Part shown: piece after piece, positions 28,129-38,058 of the stretch | Layout: every line of letters begins with the position of its first letter | Position numbering within the stretch: position 1 is the stretch's first letter | From: Tenacibaculum adriaticum | GTDB taxonomy: Bacteria > Bacteroidota > Bacteroidia > Flavobacteriales > Flavobacteriaceae | Length of the DNA stretch: 64,000 nucleotides | Direction: 5' to 3' | Assembly: GCF_008124875.1 (NCBI RefSeq) | Contig: NZ_VNIA01000005.1 | Location: 1-64,000, forward strand | Notes under the pieces: model-generated | What the model was told of the DNA's origin: nothing | The model's database searches: none | What the model saw: the letters and a program-made list of their open reading frames with translations, nothing else | Position numbers and translations under genes: made by a program

Positions 28129-29013
28129 TTAGTTGTTTAATGAAAGTACATATTGTTTAGGTGTCGTTCCAAATTTCTTTTTAAACGCTGCAATAAAGTG
28201 ACTAGCGGTACTATACCCAATTTGTAAGCCAACCTCATTAACATTATACTGATTGCTTTCTAATAATTTACGAGCGTGTTCCATTTTATAATCGAATAAA
28301 AAACTATAAACAGTATCTCCGTAAATTTGTTTAAACCCTTCTTTTAATTTTTTTAGATTGATGCCTACCTCATTTGATAGTTCCTGTAGCGTAGGAGGTT
28401 CTGCCATACGAGCAATAACAATGTCTTTGGCAGTTCTTATTTTTGTTACTTCTCGTTCATCAACTAAAAACGGACAGTATTCGCCAGAAATTGTTTCGTC
28501 TTTTTGAAAATGTAAACTTAGTAACTCATAAATTTTTCCTTTAATATATAAGTCTTTAATAGAGCTGTTAATGTTTGCATTTATAATTTGTTGCAAAACA
28601 ATTAAAACAGTTGGTTTTATAATACTGTCGTCATAATATTTTTTATTACTATTATTTTCACTCAAAAAAGGGATGTATCCAGCTTCTTTAGAAAACAGTG
28701 CATGAAATTTTTTAATAGAAACTAATAAAGAAATTAATGTGGTTTTGGGTCTTATTTCTAGATTTATTGGCAACTTTTGTTGTGGATTATATAATAAAAT
28801 AGAATGCTCATCTAAAACATCGAAAGTATAGCTGCCATTGTTAAAATGAAACTTACAATTCCCTCTAAGGCAAAAATGTAGTTGAATAAATGTACTGTCG
28901 ATATCACGCTCAAAACGTTTGGTTTCATCACTATTATTTTGAAATTCAAGTAATAAAAAGTCGTTTTCTAAATTGGTTTCGTTAAAAGTACTTTCGGCGT
29001 TGTTTTCTAACAT
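28129..29013 (-). CDS. AraC-family transcriptional regulator
   Basis: 294 residues. The C-terminal ~100 residues are two helix-turn-helix units: PTLQELSNEVGINLKKLKEG and YNVNEVGLQIGYSTASHFIA, ending KKKFGTTPKQYVLSL. The N-terminal 180 residues form a cupin-like sensing part (FIQLHFCLRGNCKFHFNNGS). It is divergent from hemA, with 210 bases between the starts, and likely controls the heme genes. Repeated AATCG/CGATT boxes at 29021-29052 lie next to its own start. Confidence 0.88.
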   Translation of the reverse strand: MLENNAESTFNETNLENDFLLLEFQNNSDETKRFERDIDSTFIQLHFCLRGNCKFHFNNGSYTFDVLDEHSILLYNPQQKLPINLEIRPKTTLISLLVSIKKFHALFSKEAGYIPFLSENNSNKKYYDDSIIKPTVLIVLQQIINANINSSIKDLYIKGKIYELLSLHFQKDETISGEYCPFLVDEREVTKIRTAKDIVIARMAEPPTLQELSNEVGINLKKLKEGFKQIYGDTVYSFLFDYKMEHARKLLESNQYNVNEVGLQIGYSTASHFIAAFKKKFGTTPKQYVLSLNN

Positions 29014-29191
29014 ATTTTTAAATCGATTTAAAATCGTTTTTATTTAGAACGATTCTATATAAAATAATCTTTAGTAGTTGATTTTACTACAAAAATACGT
29101 GATTTATATGATAAATATCAGAAAATAAATCAAAAAACAATATTCGACATTTTAAGTTCTTTTGGCGATACTTTTATCTAATGGAAGTTTC

Positions 29192-29199
29192 TACTTTTG
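29192..29199 (+). promoter_or_regulatory. Probable hemA promoter (-7 motif)
   Basis: TACTTTTG is an exact TAnnTTTG, 25 bases before the hemA ATG. No well-placed TTG -33 element is obvious; TTTTGG occurs about 30 bases upstream. Confidence 0.4.
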
Positions 29200-29223
29200 T
29201 CGAGATTATATGACAATTACTAA

Positions 29224-30486
29224 ATGTTTACTGAAAACACGAACTTTTACAATATTGGTGTAAGCTACGTTAAAGCAGATGCGCATACTCGAGGTAAATT
29301 TTCTTTATCTAAAGAGAATCAAATCTTACTTTTAAAAGAGGCAAAAGAACAAGGTTTTAACGGAATCTTTGTTTTGTCTACTTGCAATAGAACAGAAATT
29401 ATTGGTTTTGCAGATCATCCTTTTCAATTGATAAGCATGTTGTGTAAATTTTCAGGAGGATCTGTAGAAGAGTTTGCTAGAGTATCGAACGTATATAAAA
29501 ACCAAGAAGCTATTCAGCATTTGTTTAGAATGGGAACAGGTTTAGATAGTCAAATTTTAGGAGACTATGAAATCGTAGGTCAATTACGTCAAGCTTTTAA
29601 ACAAGCTAAAAAACTTGGAACTACGAATGCCTATTTAGAACGTTTGTTAAATGCAATTATGCAAGCTAGTAAGCGTGTTAAAAATGAAACCAAGCTAAGT
29701 TCTGGCACAACTTCAGTATCGTATGCAGCCGTTCAGTATATTATCAAAAACTTGTTCGATTATAATAGCAAAAACATTTTAGTATTTGGTTTAGGTAAAA
29801 TGGGTAAACATACTTGTAAGAACTTAGCAGAGTACACTCAAAATAAAACAGTTTCCTTAATTAATCGTACTGAAGAAAAGGTTGACGAATTTGTAAATGA
29901 ACATTCAGAAATTAGAAAAGCAAATTTTGCTGATTTAACATCAGAAGTAAGGAATGCAGACGTGTTAGTGGTTTCTACGGGAGCGGATATTCCTACAATT
30001 ACAGAAGCGCATATTCCGAAAGATAAAGATATTTTGATATTAGATTTATCAATGCCAGAGAACGTTTGTACAGACGTTAAGAAACTTTCGAATGTAACGT
30101 TGGTAAATGTAGATGAACTTTCTAAAATAACAGATGAAACTTTAGCGGTTCGTAAACAAGAAGTTCCATTAGCAGAAGCTATTATAAAAACGCATAAAGA
30201 TGAATTTAACGAATGGTTAAGTCATCGAAAATTTATTCCAGCTATTAATGCTTTAAAGCAGTCGTTAGAAGCTATTCAACAAGACGAAATTAACTTTCAC
30301 AAGAAAAAAATAAATAATTTTGATGAGATACAAGCGGAAGCAATCACATCAAGATTTATTCAAAAAATAACTACACAGTTCGTAAAACACTTAAAATCTG
30401 AAGAAACATCGGTAAATCAAAGCATTCAGGTAATGACACAAGTGTTCGGTACAACTTTAGATACAATCGATGCAGAAAATAATTAG
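29224..30486 (+). CDS. hemA: Glutamyl-tRNA reductase
   Basis: 420 residues. Catalytic Cys in FVLSTCNRTEIIGF (about residue 52). Further GTGLDSQILGDYEIVGQLRQ, the NADPH-binding segment VFGLGKMGKHTCKNLAEY, and DLSMPENVC. It reduces Glu-tRNA to glutamate-1-semialdehyde, the first committed heme step in C5-pathway bacteria. Its 3' end overlaps hemCD by 17 bases in another frame, giving tight coupling. First gene of the plus-strand heme run. Confidence 0.97.
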   Translation: MFTENTNFYNIGVSYVKADAHTRGKFSLSKENQILLLKEAKEQGFNGIFVLSTCNRTEIIGFADHPFQLISMLCKFSGGSVEEFARVSNVYKNQEAIQHLFRMGTGLDSQILGDYEIVGQLRQAFKQAKKLGTTNAYLERLLNAIMQASKRVKNETKLSSGTTSVSYAAVQYIIKNLFDYNSKNILVFGLGKMGKHTCKNLAEYTQNKTVSLINRTEEKVDEFVNEHSEIRKANFADLTSEVRNADVLVVSTGADIPTITEAHIPKDKDILILDLSMPENVCTDVKKLSNVTLVNVDELSKITDETLAVRKQEVPLAEAIIKTHKDEFNEWLSHRKFIPAINALKQSLEAIQQDEINFHKKKINNFDEIQAEAITSRFIQKITTQFVKHLKSEETSVNQSIQVMTQVFGTTLDTIDAENN

Positions 30487-32053
30487 AATAGGAACACGCG
30501 AAAGTCAATTAGCGTTGTGGCAGGCGAATAAGGTTCGTAAACAATTAGAAGAATTAGGGTACGAAACAGAAATTGTTCCTATAACATCTACAGGAGATAT
30601 CATTTTAGACAAGCCTTTATACGAACTAGGTATAACAGGTATATTTACCAAAAATTTAGACATAGCAATGCTGAATAACGATATTGATATCGCAGTGCAT
30701 TCTATGAAAGATGTTCCAACGGTTTTGCCAGAAGGAATTGTACAAGCAGCGGTTTTAAAAAGAGCTAATTACAATGATATTTTGTTGTTAAAAGATAACG
30801 AAGAGTTTTTTGGTCAGCCCAACGGAGTTATTGCTACAGGTAGTTTACGTCGTAGAGCACAATGGTTAAACCGCTACCCAACTCATAAAGTAGTTGATTT
30901 ACGAGGAAACGTAAATACACGTTTACAAAAGTTAGAAGATAATGATTGGAACGGAGCTATTTTTGCAGCGGCAGGCTTAGAACGCGTTGGATTACGTCCG
31001 GCAGGAGCTTTAAATTTATCTTGGATGTTACCAGCACCTGCACAAGGGGCAATAATGATTACTGCATTAGAAGAAGATGAGTTTATTAAACAAGCTTGTG
31101 CTAAGTTAAACGATGCAGATACAGAGTTGTGTACAACTATTGAACGTGAATTTTTACATAAATTAGAAGGAGGTTGTACTGCACCTATCGGAGCTTTAGC
31201 ATATATCAACGAAGTTGAAAAAGAAGTAATATTTAAAGGCGTTTTATTAAGTAGAGACGGAAGCAAAAAGCTTGAAGTTGCCAGGAAAGTTCCTTTAGGA
31301 AGGCATAAATATATCGCAAACGATTGTGCTAACTCTATTATTGATAAGGGAGGTAAATTGATAATGATGGAAGATCAAGGTATTGAAAAAGAATTTTCAG
31401 TATTCTCAACCAAAAAATTATCAGAAGTACAAAAGAAGTTATTACCCACAACTGTAAGTGTTGAAGATAGTGATTTTATTAAAATTCGTTTTAATAGAAT
31501 TGCCCCAAAAGTGGTGAAAAATGAAATTGAAAATGTAATTATTACGAGTAAAAATGGTGTAGAATCATTACTACACAGTTTTTCTGCAATGGAATTACAG
31601 TTCAAAAATATATTTTGTGTTGGTAGAAGAACTAAAAAGCTTATCGAACAAAGAATAGGTAAGGTTACACATTCTGAAAAGAATGCTGAAAAATTAGCTG
31701 AATATTTATCAGGAAATATAAAAGGAGGGGTTACTTATTTTTGTAGCGATTTACGTTTAGATACTTTACCTAAAGTACTTAAAGAAAACGGAATTACAGT
31801 TAACGAAGTAGAAGCCTATAAAACGACTTATAGTTCATCAAATGTAGATGAAAAAGTAAAGGGAGTCTTGTTTTACAGTCCTTCTACGGTAGAGAGCTAT
31901 ATAGAGAAAAATAGTGTAGATAAAGTTGCTTTTTGTATTGGAGAAAGTACAGCAAATGAAGCAAGAAAGCATTTTAAAAATGTTCAAGTCGCTAAAGTAC
32001 CAACGGTAGAAAGTGTACTAGAATTGGTGAGTTTACATTTTGTAAAAAAATAA
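30470..32053 (+). CDS. hemCD: Fused hydroxymethylbilane synthase / uroporphyrinogen-III synthase
   Basis: 527 residues, about 220 longer than HemC alone. Residues 1-300 are Hem[52 protein letters not shown] and the dipyrromethane-binding Cys236 in [11 protein letters not shown]. Residues about 305-527 are HemD-like: [59 protein letters not shown]. The two steps turn porphobilinogen into uroporphyrinogen III; fusion hands over the unstable intermediate. Start ATG lies within the end of hemA. hemB begins 4 bases after. Confidence 0.93.
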   Translation: MQKIIRIGTRESQLALWQANKVRKQLEELGYETEIVPITSTGDIILDKPLYELGITGIFTKNLDIAMLNNDIDIAVHSMKDVPTVLPEGIVQAAVLKRANYNDILLLKDNEEFFGQPNGVIATGSLRRRAQWLNRYPTHKVVDLRGNVNTRLQKLEDNDWNGAIFAAAGLERVGLRPAGALNLSWMLPAPAQGAIMITALEEDEFIKQACAKLNDADTELCTTIEREFLHKLEGGCTAPIGALAYINEVEKEVIFKGVLLSRDGSKKLEVARKVPLGRHKYIANDCANSIIDKGGKLIMMEDQGIEKEFSVFSTKKLSEVQKKLLPTTVSVEDSDFIKIRFNRIAPKVVKNEIENVIITSKNGVESLLHSFSAMELQFKNIFCVGRRTKKLIEQRIGKVTHSEKNAEKLAEYLSGNIKGGVTYFCSDLRLDTLPKVLKENGITVNEVEAYKTTYSSSNVDEKVKGVLFYSPSTVESYIEKNSVDKVAFCIGESTANEARKHFKNVQVAKVPTVESVLELVSLHFVKK

Positions 32054-32057
32054 GTTC

Positions 32058-33023
32058 ATGTTTAGAACAAGAAGACTACGAAAAACAGAAGGTATTCGAA
32101 GATTAGTTAGAGAAAATAAGCTAACGGTTGATGATTTTATATATCCTTTATTTATAGAAGAAGGAGAAAATATTGAAACAGAAATTGTTTCAATGCCAGG
32201 AATTAAACGTTTTTCACTAGATAAAATTTCAAAAGAATTAGATGAAGTTGTTGAGTTAAACATTCCAGCTGTATTATTATTCGGAATTCCTTCAAAGAAA
32301 GATGATGAAGGGACAGAAACGTGGAATGATAACGGAATTATGCAACAAGCAATCCGATTTATCAAGAAGAATTATCCGAGTTTATATGTGATTACCGATG
32401 TGTGTTTTTGTGAATACACAAGTCATGGACATTGTGGGATTATTCACGATAACGATGTAGATAACGATGCTACATTGGTAAATTTAGCGAAACAAGTTGT
32501 TTCTCATGCGAGAGCAGGTGTAGATATGGTGGCGCCATCAGGAATGATGGATGGAACTATAGCAATGATTCGTGAATCTCTAGATAATACAGGTTTTCCT
32601 AACTTACCAATTATGGGATATTCAGTGAAATATTCATCAGCTTTTTACGGACCATTTAGAGATGCTGCAGATTCTGCTCCAACATTTGGAGATAGAAGAA
32701 CCTATCAAATGGATCCAGCCAACCGTGACGAAGGAATGCGTGAGGCAACATTTGATGATCAAGAAGGCGCAGATATTTTAATGGTAAAGCCAGCATTATC
32801 GTATTTAGATATTATTAGAGATTTAAAAAATAGTTTTGATCGTCCAATCGCTTGTTATAATGTAAGCGGAGAGTATGCCATGGTTAAAGCAGCTGCCGAA
32901 AAAGGTTGGATAGATGGCGAAAAAGTAATGATGGAAAGTTTACTTTCTATGAAGCGTGCTGGTGCTGATATTATTATTACGTATTTCGCAAAAGAGGCGG
33001 CTAAGGTTTTAGCTAGAAAGTAA
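32058..33023 (+). CDS. hemB: Delta-aminolevulinic acid dehydratase (porphobilinogen synthase)
   Basis: 321 residues. Zn-site [15 protein letters not shown] (Cys116, Cys118, Cys126). The two active Lys are K191 in [17 protein letters not shown] and K244 in [33 protein letters not shown] is the conserved loop. It condenses two 5-aminolevulinate molecules to porphobilinogen. It is out of pathway order (after hemCD) but tightly spaced. A 25-bp inverted repeat element follows it. Confidence 0.97.
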   Translation: MFRTRRLRKTEGIRRLVRENKLTVDDFIYPLFIEEGENIETEIVSMPGIKRFSLDKISKELDEVVELNIPAVLLFGIPSKKDDEGTETWNDNGIMQQAIRFIKKNYPSLYVITDVCFCEYTSHGHCGIIHDNDVDNDATLVNLAKQVVSHARAGVDMVAPSGMMDGTIAMIRESLDNTGFPNLPIMGYSVKYSSAFYGPFRDAADSAPTFGDRRTYQMDPANRDEGMREATFDDQEGADILMVKPALSYLDIIRDLKNSFDRPIACYNVSGEYAMVKAAAEKGWIDGEKVMMESLLSMKRAGADIIITYFAKEAAKVLARK

Positions 33024-33028
33024 AAAGT

Positions 33029-33101
33029 GTCATTCCTGCGAAGGCAGGAATCTAAATATATAAAGTAAAAATCACAAGATTCCTGCCTTCGTAGGAATGA
33101 C
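33029..33101. repeat. 25-bp near-perfect inverted repeat between hemB and hemL
   Basis: GTCATTCCTGCGAAGGCAGG (33029 on) pairs with 33077-33101 over 25 bases with one mismatch; 23-base spacer. It is of the widespread intergenic kind bounded by GTCATTCC. It fills the whole gap between the two genes; a transcript read through it would form a strong stem. Confidence 0.85.
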
Positions 33102-33114
33102 AGAAAGGATAAAA

Positions 33115-34404
33115 ATGAATTTCAAAAAATCAGAAAAATTATATAAAAAAGGATTAAAAAATCTTGTTGGAGCGGTAAATTCACCCGTACGTGCATTTGC
33201 TTCTGTTGGAGGAAATCCTTTGTTTATAAAAAAAGCAAAAGGAAGTAAAATTATTGATGTTGATGGAAATGAATATGTAGATTTCGTTTTGTCTTACGGA
33301 CCAATGATTTTAGGACATCGTCATAAAAAAGTACAAAAGGCAGTTACCAAAGCGTTAAAAAATGGATATTCTTTTGGAGCATCTACTGAAAATGAAATCA
33401 AATTAGCGAAAATAGTTTGTGATGCTTTTCCAGGAATGGACAAAGTTCGTTTTGTAAACTCTGGTACTGAAGCAGTTTTAAGCGGAATTCGTTTAGCACG
33501 TGCGTTTACAGGTAAAGACAAAATAATTAAATTTTCTGGTTGTTACCACGGGCATCAAGATGCATTGTTAGTTGCAGCAGGATCTGGTTTAGCAACATTG
33601 AGTTTACCAGGAAGTAAAGGAGTGCCAGAAGGAGCAGTAAAAAATACGTTAATAGCGAATTATAATGATATTGAAAGTGTAAAGGCACATTTCGATAAGC
33701 ACAATGATATTGCTGGTGTAATTATAGAACCAGTAGGAGGAAATATGGGAGTGGTTGTTCCGCAGAATGATTTCTTAAAAGAATTAAAAGAATTAGCACA
33801 TAAAAATGGAGCCGTTTTAATTGCTGATGAGGTAATGACAGGTTTCCGTTCTAAATTTGGTGGAGCACAAGAATTATTAGGTGTTGAAGCAGATATAACC
33901 TGTTTAGGGAAAGTGATTGGAGGAGGATTTCCAGTAGGAGCTTACGGAGCTCGTAACGAAATTATGGAAAACGTTGCGCCATTAGGAGGAATGTATCAAG
34001 CAGGAACGCTAAGTGGGAATCCAATTGCTATGGCGGGAGGAATTTCTACGTTAACTGAGTTAAAGAAACAAAATCCGTATGAGCAGTTTGAAGAAACAGC
34101 GAGTATTTTAGAGGTAATTTTATTGGAGAAAGCAAAAAAACACGGTGTTGATCTTGTTGTAAATCGATTTGGATCTATGATCAACCCGTTTTTTACAAAA
34201 GAAGCAGTAAATAATTTTGCAGATGCTCAAAAATCGGATACCGAAAAATTTGCAGTATTCTTTTGGGAAATGATTAAAAATGGAGTGTTTTTACCACCAT
34301 CGCAGTTTGAAGCTTGGTTTTTATCATCAGCTTTAACCGAAAAAGATATAGAAAAAACATCAAAAGCCATTGGTAAAGCAATGGAGGCAGTTGCAAAAAT
34401 GTAA
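33115..34404 (+). CDS. hemL: Glutamate-1-semialdehyde 2,1-aminomutase
   Basis: 429 residues from the ATG at 33115 (MNFKKSEKLYKKGLKNLVGA). An upstream in-frame ATG at 33097 lies in the repeat and is not used as start. Conserved SPVRAFASVGGNPLF, SYGPMILGHRHK, RFVNSGTEAVLSGIRLARA, FSGCYHGHQDALLV, LIADEVMTGFR and PLP Lys266 in CLGKVIGGGFPVGAYG. It turns glutamate-1-semialdehyde into 5-aminolevulinate, the step after HemA. Confidence 0.97.
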   Translation: MNFKKSEKLYKKGLKNLVGAVNSPVRAFASVGGNPLFIKKAKGSKIIDVDGNEYVDFVLSYGPMILGHRHKKVQKAVTKALKNGYSFGASTENEIKLAKIVCDAFPGMDKVRFVNSGTEAVLSGIRLARAFTGKDKIIKFSGCYHGHQDALLVAAGSGLATLSLPGSKGVPEGAVKNTLIANYNDIESVKAHFDKHNDIAGVIIEPVGGNMGVVVPQNDFLKELKELAHKNGAVLIADEVMTGFRSKFGGAQELLGVEADITCLGKVIGGGFPVGAYGARNEIMENVAPLGGMYQAGTLSGNPIAMAGGISTLTELKKQNPYEQFEETASILEVILLEKAKKHGVDLVVNRFGSMINPFFTKEAVNNFADAQKSDTEKFAVFFWEMIKNGVFLPPSQFEAWFLSSALTEKDIEKTSKAIGKAMEAVAKM

Positions 34405-34413
34405 TAATAAACT

Positions 34414-34481
34414 GTCATTACGAGGAAGAATGAAGAAGCAATCTCTTAAAATAAAGATTGCTTTATTTTATTCGGAATGAC
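34414..34481. repeat. Interspersed palindromic repeat between hemL and hemE
   Basis: Begins GTCATTACGAGGAAG and ends TTCGGAATGAC, with inner AAGCAATCTCTT / AAGATTGCTTT. Same family as the copies at 27557 and 48942. Confidence 0.75.
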
Positions 34482-34495
34482 GTAGAGAATATAAA

Positions 34496-35521
34496 ATGAT
34501 AAAAAACGATTTATTTTTAAGAGCGTTAAAAGGAGAAACGGTTGATCGCCCACCAGTTTGGATGATGCGTCAAGCAGGAAGATATTTACCTGAATTTATG
34601 GAAATTCGTGAAAAATACGATTTCTTTACACGTTGTCGTACTCCTGAGTTAGCTTCAGAAATTACAGTACAACCAATCCGTAGATACGGTATGGATGCTG
34701 CTATTTTATTTTCAGATATTTTAGTAATTCCCCAAGCAATGAATATCGAGGTAGAAATGAAACCTAATTTTGGTCCGTATTTACCAAATCCAGTTCGTGA
34801 TCAAAAAGGAGTAGATAATGTAATTGTACCAGATGTTCATGAGGAATTAGGGTACGTGATGGAAGCAATTAAAGCAACTAAAGAAAAGTTGAATGATGAG
34901 ATTCCGTTGATTGGTTTTGCAGGATCTCCATGGACGATTTTATGTTATTGTGTACAAGGACAAGGAAGTAAGAATTTTGATAAAGCAAAGAAGTTTTGTT
35001 TTACAAATCCAATTGCGGCACACAATTTGTTACAGAAGATTACGGATACAACAATTGCTTATTTAAAAGCAAAAGTTGTAGCGGGTGTAGATGCGGTTCA
35101 AGTTTTTGATTCTTGGGGAGGAATGTTGTCTCCAACAGATTATCAAGAATTTTCATGGCAATATATTCAGCAAATTATTGATGCATTGAAAGAAGATGCA
35201 CCAGTAATTGCTTTTGGAAAAGGATGTTGGTTTGCTTTGCAAGAAATGTCAAAATCGGGAGCTGCTGCATTAGGTGTAGATTGGACGTGTTCGCCACGTA
35301 ATGCACGTTATTTAACAGGGGGAAATATTACATTACAAGGTAATTTTGATCCAACACGGTTATATTCGTCACCAGCAGAAATTAAAAAAATGGTAAACCA
35401 AATGATTAATGATTTTGGTAAAGATAAATATATTGTTAATTTAGGCCACGGAATATTACCAGATATTCCTTTAGAAAATGCAAAGGCTTTTATTGACGCA
35501 GTAAAAGAATATAAAGTTTAA
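34496..35521 (+). CDS. hemE: Uroporphyrinogen decarboxylase
   Basis: 341 residues. N-terminal signature [20 protein letters not shown] (about residues 19-38), then [37 protein letters not shown] and [13 protein letters not shown]. It removes four carboxyl groups from uroporphyrinogen III to give coproporphyrinogen III. It ends 20 bases before the thioredoxin-like gene. Confidence 0.97.
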   Translation: MIKNDLFLRALKGETVDRPPVWMMRQAGRYLPEFMEIREKYDFFTRCRTPELASEITVQPIRRYGMDAAILFSDILVIPQAMNIEVEMKPNFGPYLPNPVRDQKGVDNVIVPDVHEELGYVMEAIKATKEKLNDEIPLIGFAGSPWTILCYCVQGQGSKNFDKAKKFCFTNPIAAHNLLQKITDTTIAYLKAKVVAGVDAVQVFDSWGGMLSPTDYQEFSWQYIQQIIDALKEDAPVIAFGKGCWFALQEMSKSGAAALGVDWTCSPRNARYLTGGNITLQGNFDPTRLYSSPAEIKKMVNQMINDFGKDKYIVNLGHGILPDIPLENAKAFIDAVKEYKV

Positions 35522-35540
35522 TATAAATAAAAACTCCCCA

Positions 35541-36140
35541 ATGAAGAGATTATTAACCCTTGTCTTAATCGTTATTTCATCTAGTGTTTTTGCTCAAAAA
35601 AAATACTATAATCAAGCAGTAAACAGTTGCTCTGAGAAAACATCAGAAGGATTGATTGATAAGTGTATAAAGGATAGTTACTTGTTAAATTATGACTTTA
35701 CTACTTTGAATAACGAAGTTGTTAGTACAAAAAAAATAAAAAAATCTATAGTTATTGTAGCTGCGGCAACTTGGTCTGCTCCTTGTTGGGGTGAAGTTCC
35801 AACTTTAAATACAATGGTTGAAAAATATCATGATAAAGTTGAATTTATTATGATTTTTTGGGATAAGGAAGCTAAGGTTAAAAAGATGGCAGAAAAGCTT
35901 GATAAAAGAATCTTATTGGTTCCTGCAAGAGAAATGGATAAAACAGAAACAGGTAATTTAGATGTTAGTGGATTTGTACATAAGTTAGATTATCCAACAA
36001 CTTATTTAATTGGAAAGGATAAAAAATTCTTAAATGTTAAAAGAGGAGCAGCTACACCTACAAAAGAAATGAATTGGGATCAAGTAAACGAATTAAATAC
36101 TAAAAATTTCGAAGAGTTTTTAACACCAGTTTTAAATTAA
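35541..36140 (+). CDS. Exported thioredoxin-fold protein lacking the first active Cys
   Basis: 199 residues with signal peptide MKRLLTLVLIVISSSVFAQ. Residues about 55-190 read as a TlpA-like thioredoxin fold: KSIVIVAAATWSAPCWGEVP, FIMIFWDKEAK, and the cis-Pro region LDYPTTYLIGKDK. The usual W-C-x-x-C is W-S-A-P-C, so it cannot form the standard disulfide. It may act as a binding or isomerase-like protein rather than an oxidoreductase. It lies inside the heme operon between hemE and the EI24 gene and has its own terminator. Confidence 0.72.
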   Translation: MKRLLTLVLIVISSSVFAQKKYYNQAVNSCSEKTSEGLIDKCIKDSYLLNYDFTTLNNEVVSTKKIKKSIVIVAAATWSAPCWGEVPTLNTMVEKYHDKVEFIMIFWDKEAKVKKMAEKLDKRILLVPAREMDKTETGNLDVSGFVHKLDYPTTYLIGKDKKFLNVKRGAATPTKEMNWDQVNELNTKNFEEFLTPVLN

Positions 36141-36154
36141 TGAAAAGTAATATA

Positions 36155-36189
36155 AAAAAGCCTCTTTCTTTATTAGAAAGAGGCTTTTT
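36155..36189 (+). terminator. Terminator after the thioredoxin-like gene
   Basis: AAAAAGCCTCTTTCT (36155-36169) is the exact complement of 36175-36189, loop of 5, ending in five T. It stands between the thioredoxin-like and EI24 genes, splitting the heme run into two transcripts or acting as a partial stop. Confidence 0.88.
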
Positions 36190-36203
36190 GTTTTTAGAAA
36201 AGT

Positions 36204-36950
36204 ATGGTTCATAATATATTAAAAGGTATTAAAGCATATGTAAATGCTTTAGGTTTAATTTCTCAATTAAAATTATGGAAATATTTTATTATTCCAATTT
36301 TAATAAGTGTATTCATTGCAATAACAATTATTGTTTTGGCTTTTGAATTGTCTGATGATATAGGGCATTATGTAGCAAATTTTTGGAAATGGGAATTTGG
36401 TAAGCAAACTTTCGAAGTAATAAGTTCTTTTTTAAGCGGACTTTTAATTGTTGCTATAGGGTTGATACTCTACAAACATATTGTTATGGCATTGTCTGCA
36501 CCATTTATGAGTCCCGTTTCAGAAAAAATAGAAGATTATCTTAGAGGAGAAAATCATCAACATAGAACAACCTCTTTTGCCGAACAGTTAATTAGAGGTG
36601 TAAGGATTAATGTTAGAAATCTTACTAAAGAATTGATGCTAACGATTCCTATTTTATTATTGAGTGTCATTCCTGTTATTGGTGTTTTTTCATCTGTATT
36701 ACTCTTTTTAGTCCAAGCTTATTATGCAGGTTTTGGAAATATGGATTATACACTTGAACGTCATTTTAAGTATAAAGAGAGTGTTAATTTTGTAAAGAAA
36801 CATAGAGGAGTAGCTATTGGTAATGGAATTATTTTTATGTTACTTTTATTAATTCCTGTAGTAGGAATTATTTTGGTTTTACCACTTTCGGTAACTGCAG
36901 CAACGACCCAAACAATTAAAGAAATTCAAGGAAAAGAATTACCCAAATAA
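36204..36950 (+). CDS. EI24/CysZ-like membrane protein
   Basis: 248 residues with about four long membrane segments (about 25-48, 76-98, 146-170, 206-235), such as YFIIPILISVFIAITIIVLA and LIVAIGLILYKHIVMALSAP. The motif SAPFMSPVSEKIEDYLRG is typical of the EI24 (CysZ) family, which includes the E. coli sulfate transporter CysZ. The substrate here is not known. It begins only 15 bases after the terminator and lies 29 bases before hemF, a spacing often seen in Flavobacteriaceae. Confidence 0.8.
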   Translation: MVHNILKGIKAYVNALGLISQLKLWKYFIIPILISVFIAITIIVLAFELSDDIGHYVANFWKWEFGKQTFEVISSFLSGLLIVAIGLILYKHIVMALSAPFMSPVSEKIEDYLRGENHQHRTTSFAEQLIRGVRINVRNLTKELMLTIPILLLSVIPVIGVFSSVLLFLVQAYYAGFGNMDYTLERHFKYKESVNFVKKHRGVAIGNGIIFMLLLLIPVVGIILVLPLSVTAATTQTIKEIQGKELPK

Positions 36951-36979
36951 CTATTTTTGTAGGAGAATTAAAATAAATA

Positions 36980-37882
36980 ATGAAAGATCAATTTTATAAT
37001 TATATAGAGAACTTACAAGATACTATTACGTCTAAATTAGAAGAAATAGACGGAAAGGCTAAGTTTCAAGAAGATATTTGGAAACGTACAGAAGGTGGTG
37101 GAGGTCGTACTCGAGTAATTGAAAATGGAAATATTTTTGAAAAAGGAGGCGTAAATATTTCAGCAGTTCATGGAGAATTACCTGAAGTTTTACGTAAACA
37201 ATTTAAAGTTAAAGAAGGTAATTTTTTTGCCTGTGGATTGAGTTTAGTATTACATCCGAAGAATCCATTTATACCTACAGTACACGCAAATTGGCGTTAT
37301 TTTGAAATGTATGATGAAGAAAGTAATATTGTTACCCAGTGGTTTGGAGGCGGACAAGATTTAACTCCATATTATTTGTTTGAAGAAGATGCAATTCATT
37401 TTCATACGGTTTGTAAACAAGCTTGTGATAAGCATAATGATGAATTTTATCCTAAATTTAAAGAAACTTGCGATAATTATTTTTGGAATGCACATCGTGA
37501 TGAAGCACGTGGTATTGGTGGTTTGTTTTTTGATTACTTAAAAGAAACAGAAGAGTTTTCTATTGAAGATAGATTTAATTTTGTGACTGAAGTAGGTAAT
37601 AGCTTTTTAGAAAGTTATATGCCTATTGTTGAAAGAAGAAGAGGTCTAGAATACTTACAGAAACATACAGATTGGCAAGAAATTCGTCGTGGGCGCTATG
37701 TAGAATTTAATCTTGTACATGACCGAGGAACCTTATTTGGATTAAAGACTAACGGACGTATCGAAAGTATTTTAATGAGCTTACCACCTGTGGTGCAGTG
37801 GAAATATGATCATCATCCAGAAGAAAATTCAGAAGAAGCAAAATTATTAACAGTTTTAAAAACACCTAAAAATTGGGTGTAA
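36980..37882 (+). CDS. hemF: Oxygen-dependent coproporphyrinogen-III oxidase
   Basis: 300 residues. Signature KGGVNISAVHGELP, HPKNPFIPTVHANWRYFEM, WFGGGQDLTPYYLFEEDAIH, ARGIGGLFFDYL and FNLVHDRGTLFGLKTNGRIE. It decarboxylates coproporphyrinogen III to protoporphyrinogen IX using O2. With HemJ and HemH this gives the protoporphyrin-dependent route. No hemN is in the window, so a low-oxygen enzyme, if present, is elsewhere. A terminator follows. Confidence 0.97.
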   Translation: MKDQFYNYIENLQDTITSKLEEIDGKAKFQEDIWKRTEGGGGRTRVIENGNIFEKGGVNISAVHGELPEVLRKQFKVKEGNFFACGLSLVLHPKNPFIPTVHANWRYFEMYDEESNIVTQWFGGGQDLTPYYLFEEDAIHFHTVCKQACDKHNDEFYPKFKETCDNYFWNAHRDEARGIGGLFFDYLKETEEFSIEDRFNFVTEVGNSFLESYMPIVERRRGLEYLQKHTDWQEIRRGRYVEFNLVHDRGTLFGLKTNGRIESILMSLPPVVQWKYDHHPEENSEEAKLLTVLKTPKNWV

Positions 37883-37930
37883 AAACTTAAAATTCAATGA
37901 ATAAAATCGTTTTTGATTGAATAAATAATA

Positions 37931-37959
37931 AAAAAACAAGCTAATTAAGCTTGTTTTTT
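37931..37959 (+). terminator. Terminator of hemF
   Basis: AAAAAACAAGCT (37931-37942) pairs with AGCTTGTTTTTT (37948-37959), loop AATTA, ending in a T-run about 50 bases past the hemF stop codon. Confidence 0.85.
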
Positions 37960-38058
37960 ACATTATCAATAATTAGTAAAATGTTTAATTTTTAATTTAT
38001 TAAAGAAAAATCAGTTGAATTTCTTACTTTTGTGAAGCTTAAAAAATCAAATAGTATT

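Noticed and set aside
33097..33114. Longer start for HemL
   Set aside because: The extra six codons begin in the right arm of the repeat between hemB and hemL. The known HemL N-terminus fits the ATG at 33115.
38032..38058. Longer start for the E2 acyltransferase
   Set aside because: E2 proteins begin with MARFELKLPKMGE-type sequence, so the ATG at 38059 was chosen.
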